Below are positions 1 to 6,567 of a stretch of 7,875 nt of DNA, piece by piece. Every line of letters starts with the position of its first letter. Position 1 is the first letter of the stretch. The notes under the pieces were generated by a model, which was not told the DNA's origin, did not search any database, and saw only the letters and a program-made list of their open reading frames with translations. Source of the DNA: Caldilineae bacterium (lineage in GTDB: Bacteria; Chloroflexota; Anaerolineae; J102); NCBI GenBank assembly GCA_011192085.1, contig DUEQ01000420.1:1-7875 (forward strand), in the 5' to 3' direction. Made by a program: the position numbers and the translations under genes.

Positions 1-15
1 AGAGATGTCGGTCAT
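1..15 (-). CDS. possible start of the next gene (5 codons only)
   Basis: Directly after the TAA stop of the pteridine-reductase-like gene there is a C and then an ATG on the minus strand. It reads M-T-D-I-S to the window edge. A one-base gap like this is common between cotranscribed genes, so this may be the start of the next operon member. No good ribosome binding site precedes it and five codons cannot identify a product. A folate-pathway gene would fit the neighbour, but that is a guess from context. Confidence 0.2.
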
Positions 16-16
16 G

Positions 17-751
17 TTACATGTTCAGATGAGCGCCTCCAGTAAGGCGAATGATCTCTCCGGTGACAAAGTCGTTACGAAGGAGATAGAGCAAGGTTTC
101 GGCCGCGCTGACAGTCCCGCCGGCCCGATTCAGGGGCACGGTGGCAAGAACGTTCCGCCAGTAGGCGTCGGACGCGCCTTCGGGCGGAAGCATGGCCCCC
201 AAGGCAATGCCGTTGACCCGGACGCGAGGGGCGAGTTGGATGGCCGCGGTGCGGGTGAAAGCATCCAGCGCGCCTTTGGATATCGTATAGCTAAAATGGG
301 TGCGATAGGGGCGTTCAGTGCGCCAGTCGGTGATGTTGACCACCGCGCCCTCTAGGTTCTCAGGCAAGGTCCGATAGAAGGCTTGGGTGAGGAGGACAGG
401 AGCGCGCAAATTCACGCGCAGGGTCTGGCTCCAACCATCGATGGTGAGGTCGGACAAGGTGTCTTTTGGAAAGATGGCAGCGCTGTTCACGAGGATCTGC
501 ACAGGAGCGAAGCCCTCAGGAAGGCCGGTGAAAAGTGGTTCGCCATCATCCAGCTTGCTGAGATCGGCCGGACGTAGGAGGACGCGCCCGCCCAGCGCCT
601 CGGCCTCCGCCGCGGTCACTTGGGCCCGATCCGCGGAACGATTATAATGCAGGATGAGATTGCATCCAGCCTGAGCCAGAGCCAATGCCAGGGCTCGCCC
701 AATGCGATGGGCGCCGCCGGTAATCAACGCAGTTTTGCCTTGTAACTCCAT
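17..751 (-). CDS. SDR-family oxidoreductase, pteridine reductase (PTR1/FolM) type
   Basis: A 244-residue short-chain dehydrogenase with the usual Rossmann fold length. The N-terminal cofactor motif is TGGAHRIG (11-18), and the TGxxxRxG form with a basic residue is typical of pteridine reductases and FolM. HYNRSA (35-40) closely resembles the NADPH-binding HYHRSA of trypanosomatid PTR1. NSAA (89-92) replaces the common NNAG, and N114 is the structural Asn. The catalytic Tyr and Lys are Y155 and K159 (YTISK). At the usual Ser position there is Asp, D142 in NITDW, as in PTR1 and FolM. The likely reaction is NADPH-dependent reduction of dihydro- or oxidised pterins in the cytoplasm. The start ATG gives the canonical MELQGKTALITGG beginning, although no clear Shine-Dalgarno precedes it. 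The substrate is inferred; another SDR substrate cannot be excluded. Confidence 0.9.
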   Translation of the reverse strand: MELQGKTALITGGAHRIGRALALALAQAGCNLILHYNRSADRAQVTAAEAEALGGRVLLRPADLSKLDDGEPLFTGLPEGFAPVQILVNSAAIFPKDTLSDLTIDGWSQTLRVNLRAPVLLTQAFYRTLPENLEGAVVNITDWRTERPYRTHFSYTISKGALDAFTRTAAIQLAPRVRVNGIALGAMLPPEGASDAYWRNVLATVPLNRAGGTVSAAETLLYLLRNDFVTGEIIRLTGGAHLNM

Positions 752-768
752 GAATAATGTTGTCGTGA

Positions 769-1053
769 ATGAATCCGATGACCAGACATGAGCCTATGAT
801 CGAAATCGACGAAGCGGCGCGGCGGGTAGTGTGGCGAGTGTGGCGCGCTCAACCATTTCAACCATTGCAGACGCCCTGGGGCAAATTGTGGCGGGGCGAG
901 GAATCGGGCCAGGGTGTGGAAGTATGGGTGGACGCACACGAGACTTTCGATCTGGTCATGGAGGGAGAAACCATCACGCTCTTCGAACCTATTTCGCCTG
1001 GACGCCATCGTTATTTCCTCACGGTGCTGGATAGCACCGACGTGGCAGGATGA
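769..1053 (+). CDS. small hypothetical protein, Trp-rich
   Basis: The only plus-strand gene I would keep, 94 residues if it begins at 769. In-frame ATGs at 778 and 796 would give 91 or 85 residues. None has a good Shine-Dalgarno; the 796 start (MIEIDEAARR) gives the most protein-like N-terminus and leaves more room for promoters. The frame has plausible codons with mostly G/C third positions. The product is soluble-looking: tryptophans at 22, 25, 37, 41 and 53, then alternating beta-type stretches at about 49-73 and 80-88. There is no signal peptide or membrane segment and I do not recognise the family. It is divergent from the SDR gene with only 17 bases between the first ATGs, and convergent with the DUF2905 gene. 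It could be non-coding, or its C-terminus could be altered by a frameshift, since another frame stays open to 1162. Confidence 0.45.
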   Translation: MNPMTRHEPMIEIDEAARRVVWRVWRAQPFQPLQTPWGKLWRGEESGQGVEVWVDAHETFDLVMEGETITLFEPISPGRHRYFLTVLDSTDVAG

Positions 1054-1142
1054 CGAAAACCTCTGGGCAGAGACCACTCCCATGCCCTCTTATCGTGCTC
1101 CCACAGTCCATCTTCCGAAAATTGGGATGCATCCAGAAACCC

Positions 1143-1367
1143 TCATCGAAAAAGACGATTGATCACGCCCAGCAGTAGACTCAATGCCAAAGAAAGCAGG
1201 AGCATGGAGGCGAAGGGGATGTAGATCTTCACATGCTCCCCTTCAATGCGGATATCGCCGGGCAAGCGACCAAACCAGGCGAACGCGCCAATCCACACCA
1301 GCGCACCGCCGACGATGCACAGAAGACCGATGAAGATGATAAGCAAACCGATCTGTTGATTAGACAT
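1143..1367 (-). CDS. DUF2905 family small membrane protein
   Basis: A 74-residue integral membrane protein with two predicted helices, about residues 6-30 and 50-70. They are joined by a short loop with the motif GRLPGDI (33-39) followed by a charged stretch (RIEGEHVKIY). The arrangement, helix, GRLPGDI, a segment ending in aromatic/Pro (YIPF), second helix and basic end, is the hallmark of DUF2905, whose members are usually about 65-80 residues. The molecular role is unknown. It follows alr by 43 bases on the same strand and may be cotranscribed with it. No Shine-Dalgarno precedes the ATG. A TATGAT hexamer lies 8 bases upstream (1381-1376), which could suit a leaderless transcript, but no matching -35 box is seen. 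Confidence 0.9.
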   Translation of the reverse strand: MSNQQIGLLIIFIGLLCIVGGALVWIGAFAWFGRLPGDIRIEGEHVKIYIPFASMLLLSLALSLLLGVINRLFR

Positions 1368-1410
1368 TATCGAACATCATACTACAAATGTCTGTAACGA
1401 CCATAGCATC

Positions 1411-2547
1411 CTACCACGGAGAGGCCGAGGTTGAGGATGTATGCATGCGCACTACCCTGGGCAGCAAACTTGTAGTCACCTCGTAATTGATGGTCTCCGC
1501 CCAGGCCGCCACCTCCTCGGCGGAGATCGCCTCATCCCCCTGTCGCCCGATAAGCACCGCCTCATCCCCCTCCTGCACCCCCTCAATGTGCGTAACGTCC
1601 ACCATCATGTTGTCCATGCACACCCGCCCAATGATAGGAGCGCGTCGGCCCCGAATGAGGGCCTGGCCGCGGTTGGAAAGCAGGCGATGGATGCCGTCGC
1701 CATAGCCGATGGGTAGCAAGGCGACGCGGGTGTGCGCCTGCGCGATGAAGGTGCGGCCATAGCTCACGCTCGCGCCCGGCGGCAGCGTGCGCACCCGTCC
1801 CACATGACTGACCAGAGTCAATGCCGGGCGCAGTCCCGCATCAGCGCTCACCTCGTCCGAGGGATAAAGCCCGTAGATGGCGATGCCGGGCCGGGCCGCG
1901 TCCAGATAGGTCTCGGGCAGATCGAGGATGGCGGCGCTGTTGGCCGCGTGCAGGATGGGGATGTCGAAGCGGTTGCGGGCCAGGAACGCGGTATTGCGAA
2001 ATAGGACGAATTGCTGACGCGTAAACGTCTTATCCGCTTCGTCCGCCGTGGCGAAATGGGTCCACAACCCCTCCACACGGAGATGCCGGAAGGAGGCGAG
2101 GCTCTCCAGAAAGGGCATGAGGTCGTCGGGCAGCCGCCCGAAGCGCCCCATGCCCGTATCCACTTTCACGTGGACAACCGCCCTCTTCCCTGCGTCCCGA
2201 GCTTGAAGGTCCAGGGCGCGGGCAAAGACCTCGTCGTTGACGGTCATGATCAGGTCATAGGCTACGGCGGCCTCCGCCTCCGAGGGCAGGTGATAGCCCA
2301 TGACCAGGATGGGTGCGTCGATCCCGGCCCGGCGCAGCTCCACGCCCTCGCGGATTCGGGCCACGGCCAGGCGCGAAGCGCCTGCTTCCAGGGCGGCGCG
2401 GGCCACAGGGATGGCGCCGTGACCATAGGCGTTGGCCTTCACCACAGCCCAGAGCTCCGTGCCAGGCCCCAATCGGGCTTTGAGCGCGGCCACGTTGTGG
2501 GCGATGGCGGTCAGATCAATGATCGCGAAATTGGTGGGGGCGTTCAT
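1411..2547 (-). CDS. alr: alanine racemase (PLP-dependent)
   Basis: A 378-residue fold-type III PLP enzyme that interconverts L- and D-alanine in the cytoplasm, supplying D-Ala for peptidoglycan. The PLP lysine is K37 in AVVKANAYGHG (34-44), and the second catalytic base is Y263 in SVSYGRTF. Other family residues fall where expected: K128 (the carbamylated-lysine position), R135 in the DTGMGRFG motif, H164, the NS pair at 203-204, R219 in ARPGIAIYG, M311-D312 in GRVCMDNMMVDVT, and Y355 in INYEVTT. Length and spacing match the Geobacillus enzyme closely. An in-frame TGA 21 bases upstream rules out a longer start. No well-spaced Shine-Dalgarno is seen; the only GTGAGG lies about 16 bases from the ATG inside a small inverted repeat. 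The C-terminus ends in a Ser/Thr-rich tail (SSTSAS). It lies 159 bases after livF on the same strand. Confidence 0.97.
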   Translation of the reverse strand: MNAPTNFAIIDLTAIAHNVAALKARLGPGTELWAVVKANAYGHGAIPVARAALEAGASRLAVARIREGVELRRAGIDAPILVMGYHLPSEAEAAVAYDLIMTVNDEVFARALDLQARDAGKRAVVHVKVDTGMGRFGRLPDDLMPFLESLASFRHLRVEGLWTHFATADEADKTFTRQQFVLFRNTAFLARNRFDIPILHAANSAAILDLPETYLDAARPGIAIYGLYPSDEVSADAGLRPALTLVSHVGRVRTLPPGASVSYGRTFIAQAHTRVALLPIGYGDGIHRLLSNRGQALIRGRRAPIIGRVCMDNMMVDVTHIEGVQEGDEAVLIGRQGDEAISAEEVAAWAETINYEVTTSLLPRVVRMHTSSTSASPW

Positions 2548-2552
2548 GGTTT

Positions 2553-2568
2553 TGAGGATAAAACCTCA
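2553..2568 (-). promoter_or_regulatory. short inverted repeat in the alr leader
   Basis: TGAGG, a six-base AT-rich loop and CCTCA form a perfect five-base-pair inverted repeat ending five bases before the alr ATG. On the transcribed strand the first arm (TGAGG) is the only Shine-Dalgarno-like element in the leader, and the second arm would cover it. It could modulate translation, but a five-pair stem is weak and may be chance. Confidence 0.25.
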
Positions 2569-2578
2569 CGCCAGGTTT

Positions 2579-2640
2579 GCAGGTGGCAGGTGGCAAGTTG
2601 CAGCAGGTAAGGATGTGCAGCTCTACCTGCCACTTGCCAC
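2579..2640. repeat. degenerate heptad repeat with long imperfect hairpin
   Basis: This lies in the 159-base livF-alr spacer. On the plus strand GCAGGTG occurs twice in tandem (2579-2592), followed by GCAAGTT (2593-2599) and GCAGGTA (2603-2609). The stretch 2624-2640 is the reverse complement of this pattern. Arms 2590-2609 and 2624-2640 pair as nine plus seven base pairs around a small asymmetric internal loop, leaving a 14-base apical loop. No T-run follows on either strand, so it does not look like a standard intrinsic terminator. It may be a dispersed heptanucleotide repeat or an mRNA-stabilising or processing hairpin between livF and alr. The rest of the spacer (2641-2706) shows nothing I can name. 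Confidence 0.7.
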
Positions 2641-2706
2641 ACTTTTCAGCGGTATCTGTGCTGCCGAACCGCCGGACGGATTACTGAACACAGAGCACCG
2701 CCTTCA

Positions 2707-3417
2707 TCATCCTCCCAGATACGCTTTCTTGATATCCGGGTTGTTCAACAGGTCGTTGCTGGGGCCTTCCAACACAATCTTGCCTGTCTCAAGCACGTAA
2801 CCGCGCTGTGCGAACTTCAGAGCCATGCGCGCGTTCTGCTCGACCAGCAAAATGGTCGTGCCCTCCCGGTTGATATCCTCCAGAGCTTTGAACATGTCCA
2901 GCATGAGTAGGGGCGCCAGCCCCATGCTGGGCTCGTCCAGGATCATCACCCGCCGCGCGGTCATGAACGCCCGGGCCACAGCCAGCATCTGCTGCTCCCC
3001 GCCGCTGAGGGTGCCAGCCTTCTGATTCAGGCGCTCCTCCAGCCGCGGGAACACGCTGAACATATACTCCAGGTCGCGCTTGGTGTTCTCTTTATCCTTA
3101 CGCGCGTATGTGGCCAGCTTCAGATTCTCCATCACGGTCAGATTGCCGAAGATGCGGCGGCCCTCGGGCACATGAGAGATGCCCAGCTCGCTGACTACCT
3201 TTTCGGGCGGCACATGGAGGATGCTTTTGCCTTCGAAGAGGATGTCGCCTTCCTGCACAGGAACGAGCCGGGAAATGGCCCGCAGCGTGGTGCTCTTGCC
3301 TGCGCCATTCGCGCCAATGATGCAGATGATCTCCCCTTCGTCCACATCAAAATCGATGCCCTGAAGGGCTTTGATGTGGCCGTAGGAGACGTGGAGATTG
3401 CGAACCGAAAGCAGCAT
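2707..3417 (-). CDS. livF: ABC transporter ATPase LivF (branched-chain amino acid type)
   Basis: A 236-residue cytoplasmic ATPase, the second nucleotide-binding subunit of the HAAT importer. Walker A is GANGAGKST (35-43). VPEGRRIF (83-90) lies at the Q-loop region and is typical of LivF. The ABC signature is LSGGEQQ (137-143), and Walker B is VMILDEPSMG (157-166) with catalytic E162. The switch position reads VEQN (192-195), so Gln replaces the usual H-loop His, as is normal in LivF. The C-terminal GYVLETGKIVLEG is also family-typical. Its ATG overlaps the livG stop by one base (TGATG), and AGGAGGT lies nine bases upstream inside livG, so translation is probably coupled. It pairs with LivG to power LivH/LivM. 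Confidence 0.96.
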   Translation of the reverse strand: MLLSVRNLHVSYGHIKALQGIDFDVDEGEIICIIGANGAGKSTTLRAISRLVPVQEGDILFEGKSILHVPPEKVVSELGISHVPEGRRIFGNLTVMENLKLATYARKDKENTKRDLEYMFSVFPRLEERLNQKAGTLSGGEQQMLAVARAFMTARRVMILDEPSMGLAPLLMLDMFKALEDINREGTTILLVEQNARMALKFAQRGYVLETGKIVLEGPSNDLLNNPDIKKAYLGG

Positions 3418-4187
3418 CAGGTTTCCACCTCCTCGCCCAAATACGCTTCGATGACTTTGGGGTTGTTCTGGATCTCCTCGGGCGCGCCCTCGGCGATGAC
3501 CTCGCCGAACACCAGCGTCTGAATGCGTTCACACAACTCCATGACAAACTTCATCCGGTGCTCGATGAGGAAAATGGCCATGCCAAACTCCGCGTGCACC
3601 TGGCGGATGACCTCCATCATCTCCACCAGCTCTTCAGGGTTCATGCCCGCGGTGGGCTCGTCCAGGAAGAGGATCTCCGGCTCCACTGCCAGGGCGCGGG
3701 CCATCTCCACCCGGCGCTGCATGCCGTAGGGCAAGTTCGTTACCAGTTCATGGGCCACATTATGCACGCCCAGCAGGTCCAGCAGCTCTCGGGCCACAGC
3801 CTCAGCCTCGGCCTCCTCCCGACGGCGCTTGCGCGTGTCGAAGAATGCGCCGAAAAGCCCGTAGGTGAGCTTGGAGTACCGAGCCATCTTCACATGCTCC
3901 AACACGGTCATGTGTCGCCACAAACGCAAGTTCTGGAAGGTGCGCCCCAGGCCCATGGCCGCGATCTGATAGGGATGCTTGCCCACGATGCTTTGGCCCT
4001 TGAACAGCACATCCCCCTCGGTGGGGCGGTAGATGCCCGTGATGAGATTGAACACAGTGGACTTGCCCGCGCCGTTGGGGCCAATAAGCCCGCGGATCTC
4101 CCCCTTTTCGATGCTCAGGTTGAAATCATGGACCGCGCGCAGGCCGCCGAAATAGTGGGTCATGTGTTTCACTTCAAGCAGCGGCAT
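3417..4187 (-). CDS. livG: ABC transporter ATPase LivG (branched-chain amino acid type)
   Basis: A 256-residue ATPase. Walker A is GPNGAGKST (36-44), and the Q-loop glutamine is Q85 in [11 protein letters not shown] LivG-specific insertion follows (about 104-130), including a basic [12 protein letters not shown] helix. The signature is the degenerate [15 protein letters not shown] (152-166), normal for LivG, which carries YGxQR in place of SGGQ. Walker B is [11 protein letters not shown] (171-181) with E177, and the H-loop is H210 in LIEHRM. Its ATG lies inside livM, overlapping by 14 bases, and AAGGAGG stands six bases upstream (4200-4194), so translation is likely coupled to livM. It forms the ATPase pair with LivF on the cytoplasmic face of the permeases. 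Confidence 0.96.
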   Translation of the reverse strand: MPLLEVKHMTHYFGGLRAVHDFNLSIEKGEIRGLIGPNGAGKSTVFNLITGIYRPTEGDVLFKGQSIVGKHPYQIAAMGLGRTFQNLRLWRHMTVLEHVKMARYSKLTYGLFGAFFDTRKRRREEAEAEAVARELLDLLGVHNVAHELVTNLPYGMQRRVEMARALAVEPEILFLDEPTAGMNPEELVEMMEVIRQVHAEFGMAIFLIEHRMKFVMELCERIQTLVFGEVIAEGAPEEIQNNPKVIEAYLGEEVET

Positions 4188-5535
4188 CGTCCCCCTCCTT
4201 CATATCTTTGGGCTTGACGATCTCGCCCAGATCGAATTCGCGAAAGGCGATGAGCCCGGTGGGGCGGTAGATCATCACCAGGATGAGGATGACCGGGATC
4301 ACGATCCACTTGTAGAGCTCCAGGGGGCGCAGGGCTTCGCCTAACAGGTTGATGCTGACTGCGCCCACGATGGACCCCAACACCGAGTTCAGCCCGCCGA
4401 AATAGACCATGGCCAGCACTTCGGCCAGTTTCTGCAAACCAAAGGAGCCGGGGTTGATGTAGCGTAGCACATGGGCCAAAAGGCCGCCAGCCAGGCCCGC
4501 CCAAAACGCGCCGAACAGGAACGCAGTCATCTTCGTCTTGCGGGTGTTCACCGTCATGGCATCCGCAGCCAACTCATCATCCCGCACGGCGTTCAACGCC
4601 TTGCCCAGGGTGGAACGCACGAAGTTATTGATGATCCAGATGCCCAGGGCCATCCAGACGAAAATAACGGGAAAAGAAGCTAGATCGGGTTGCCCACCCA
4701 GGCCTCGGGGTCCGCCCACCACCTCCATGTTCTCGAAAAAGCTCTTGACGATGAACATGAAAGCCAAGGAGATGATGGCCAGGTAATCGCCGCGGGTACG
4801 GAAGGATGGGATGGCTACGACCAGCGCGCTGACCGCGGCCACCGCGCCGCCCAGAATCAAGGCGATGGGAAACAGGAAGGGAGCCCAGGAGCCTGGAAGT
4901 TTGGCTTCGCCGAAATAGTTGCTGTTGGTGAACAGGGCGATGGTGAATACCGACGTCACATACGCCCCCACCGCCATGAAACCGGGATGGGAGGTGGAGA
5001 ACTCGCCCATGTAACCGTTGATGACATTCAAGCTGAGGGTAACGATAACGGCGATCATGGTCAGCCGAGTCACCAGCTCTCGATAGGTGCTGATGTCGGT
5101 CCACAACCGCAGCGCCAGATAGAGAAGCAGGATGTGGATCAACACCGAAACCAGCACCGATCGCTTGTAGACGAGGCCCGCCAGCTTGTTGGCCAGCCCC
5201 TTGGTCAGCAAGCTCACCAGAACCAACGGGATCGCATAGATCACCAAGTCATAGACGATGACCGCGGCAATCGTGCCCAGATCGTTGAAGATGAAGGGGA
5301 ATTGCAGGCTTGGCTTCTTGAAAATGATCAGGGAACCGAACAGCGCGGGGAGTTTGTCCAGACCCAGGACGCCTTCGGCCAGGAATTTGCCGAAGTACAT
5401 CTCGAGCAGGGCGATGACCAGGCCGGCGAACAGCCATCCCAGGGCTGGAACCCCCTTGAACGGGGAGGCGAACCGCCCCAATGCGCCTCGCACGCCCCCG
5501 CTTTGGGTCGCCTTTTCTGCAGCTGTCGATGTCAT
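4174..5535 (-). CDS. livM: branched-chain amino acid ABC permease LivM, N-terminally extended
   Basis: An inner-membrane permease that forms the translocation path with LivH. Numbering here starts at an upstream in-frame ATG at 5547 (457 residues). I choose the second ATG at 5535 (453 residues) because GGAGG stands five bases before it, while the first has no Shine-Dalgarno. The LivM core starts near residue 160: SLNVINGYMGEFSTSHPGF (172-190), then helices at about 185-205, 222-246, 255-270, 291-309, 340-360, 375-402 and 411-426. The cytoplasmic coupling (EAA-like) loop is LGKALNAVRDDELAADAM (314-331), and the C-terminal MIYRPTGLI is typical. The first 150 or so residues carry about three extra hydrophobic segments (36-50, 92-115, 130-147). 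Longer N-termini are known in some LivM, including that of E. coli, but here the sequence is unfamiliar to me. Confidence 0.95.
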   Translation of the reverse strand: MTSTAAEKATQSGGVRGALGRFASPFKGVPALGWLFAGLVIALLEMYFGKFLAEGVLGLDKLPALFGSLIIFKKPSLQFPFIFNDLGTIAAVIVYDLVIYAIPLVLVSLLTKGLANKLAGLVYKRSVLVSVLIHILLLYLALRLWTDISTYRELVTRLTMIAVIVTLSLNVINGYMGEFSTSHPGFMAVGAYVTSVFTIALFTNSNYFGEAKLPGSWAPFLFPIALILGGAVAAVSALVVAIPSFRTRGDYLAIISLAFMFIVKSFFENMEVVGGPRGLGGQPDLASFPVIFVWMALGIWIINNFVRSTLGKALNAVRDDELAADAMTVNTRKTKMTAFLFGAFWAGLAGGLLAHVLRYINPGSFGLQKLAEVLAMVYFGGLNSVLGSIVGAVSINLLGEALRPLELYKWIVIPVILILVMIYRPTGLIAFREFDLGEIVKPKDMKEGDDAAA

Positions 5536-5540
5536 GGCAA

Positions 5541-5545
5541 CCTCC
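5541..5545 (-). promoter_or_regulatory. ribosome binding site deciding the livM start
   Basis: GGAGG on the minus strand is followed by TTGCC and an ATG at 5535. The upstream in-frame ATG (5547) overlaps the livH stop as TAATG but has no Shine-Dalgarno in front of it, and the GGAGG itself overlaps its last base and second codon. Initiation at 5535 is therefore favoured. Confidence 0.6.
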
Positions 5546-5546
5546 A

Positions 5547-6488
5547 TTACAACCGCAATCGGGCCGTGTGCTCCTCACCAAACAGGCCGTGGGGCCGGAA
5601 GACCAGGATGATGAGGATGATGGAATAGGCGATGAGGTCCCGGTAGGTGGAAGGGAAGATGGTCGCCGAGAAAATTTCGATAAAACCGAGCATAAAACCT
5701 GCAATGGCCGCGCCCTTGATGGAGCCGCGGCCGCCCAGAATGGCGGCGACGAACGCTTTCCACCCGACGGTGATGCCCATGTAAGGGTCGAGCACGGGAT
5801 AGGCCATGCTGTAGAGCACCGCAGCCGCGCCCGCCAGCGCGGACCCCAGAGCAAAGGTGAGCGAGGCGATGCGATTGAGCGGCACCCCCATCAGCGGCAC
5901 AGCGGCAAAATCGAACGCCATCGCTCGCATGGCCATGCCCCATTTCGTATTGCTTACAAACCATTGCAACAACAGCATGAGGACAATGGCTACGCCCACA
6001 ATCAAGACCTTCTGCCAGGAAATGATCACCCCGCCGAAGGTGGGCTGGGCCGCAGAACTGAGGCCGGGCAGTAGATCGGGAAATTTCATGCGTTGAGCGC
6101 CGAACATGGCCAGGACCGCGGTTTCGAGGATGATGCCGATCATGAGACCTGTGATCGCGGCCGAGGCCCGAGGCGCGTTGCGCAGCGGACGATACCCGAT
6201 GCGCTCCACCGCCATCCCCACAAAGGATGTGAGGAACATGGTGGCCAGGATGACCAAGGTCAGCACGGCCCACGAAGGCAAGGCGATCAGTCCGACGCCC
6301 GAGGCGAACAGCGCCAGGAAAGCCGTGGCCACGAAGAAACCGATGTAGGCCCCCACCATGAAGATGTCCCCATGCGCGAAGTTGAACAAAAGCAACACGC
6401 CATACACCATGGAATAGCCCAACGCGATGAGGGCATAGAAGCTACCCCACTGCAGAGCATTGACGACGTTTTGGAAGAAGGCAGTCAT
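5547..6488 (-). CDS. livH: branched-chain amino acid ABC permease LivH
   Basis: A 313-residue membrane permease with about eight hydrophobic helices. The N-terminal family signature runs through ALIALGYSMVYGVLLLFNF and AHGDIFMVGAY (19-48). The second half has TKWGMAMRAMAFDFAAVPLM (181-200) with the following GVPLNRIASLTFALGSALAG, the coupling loop that contacts the ATPases. It then has AFVAAILGGRGSIKGAAIAG (245-264), and the usual end ILVFRPHGLFGE. It is slightly longer than the common 290-310 residues, due to the loop around 60-72. GAGGAG lies five bases before the ATG. Its TAA stop overlaps an in-frame ATG of livM. It comes 135 bases after livK, behind a probable terminator, so its expression should be lower than livK unless there is a second promoter in the spacer. 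Confidence 0.96.
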   Translation of the reverse strand: MTAFFQNVVNALQWGSFYALIALGYSMVYGVLLLFNFAHGDIFMVGAYIGFFVATAFLALFASGVGLIALPSWAVLTLVILATMFLTSFVGMAVERIGYRPLRNAPRASAAITGLMIGIILETAVLAMFGAQRMKFPDLLPGLSSAAQPTFGGVIISWQKVLIVGVAIVLMLLLQWFVSNTKWGMAMRAMAFDFAAVPLMGVPLNRIASLTFALGSALAGAAAVLYSMAYPVLDPYMGITVGWKAFVAAILGGRGSIKGAAIAGFMLGFIEIFSATIFPSTYRDLIAYSIILIILVFRPHGLFGEEHTARLRL

Positions 6489-6538
6489 GCTCGCTCCTCG
6501 CTTGGTGGAGAAGTAAGGTCGAAGATCAGAGAGCAGCG

Positions 6539-6559
6539 ACGTCGCACATCACACGTCAC
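6539..6559. repeat. three degenerate heptads (ACRTCRC) in the livK-livH spacer
   Basis: Plus strand ACGTCGC, ACATCAC and ACGTCAC stand in perfect seven-base register. On the transcribed strand this reads GTGACGT, GTGATGT, GCGACGT. The first copy is also part of the ten-base palindrome GCGACGTCGC (6536-6545). It lies between the livK terminator and the livH ribosome binding site and could be a short heptanucleotide satellite or part of a regulator site. Three short copies are modest evidence. Confidence 0.45.
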
Positions 6560-6567
6560 GCCCGACG

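Noticed and set aside
724..1083. Minus-strand open frame covering the small plus-strand gene
   Set aside because: It overlaps the SDR start and looks less protein-like (His/Ser/Arg rich) than the plus-strand frame, though it is part of why the plus-strand call is uncertain.
1125..1134. Perfect ten-base palindrome GGATGCATCC between convergent genes
   Set aside because: It has no loop and no T-run, so it does not make a terminator hairpin, and a single ten-base palindrome is expected by chance in this length.
1376..1404. Promoter before the DUF2905 gene
   Set aside because: TATGAT is a fair -10 box but no TTGACA-like hexamer lies 16-18 bases upstream, so I do not call a promoter.
2011..2610. 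Plus-strand open frame opposite alr
   Set aside because: It is antisense to well-conserved alanine racemase residues and has no ribosome binding site or recognisable fold.
2579..2640. CRISPR-like or insertion-sequence end at the heptad hairpin
   Set aside because: There are no evenly spaced repeats with unique spacers, no transposase and no target-site duplication nearby.
2707..4187. Missing H-loop His in LivF (VEQN) and odd signature in LivG (LPYGMQ)
   Set aside because: Both are family-typical for LivF and LivG and so do not suggest inactive ATPases.
4690..5628. Long plus-strand open frame opposite livM
   Set aside because: Its protein is a low-complexity run of Gln, Asp, Gly and His, typical of the complement of membrane-protein codons, and livM has full family signatures on the other strand.
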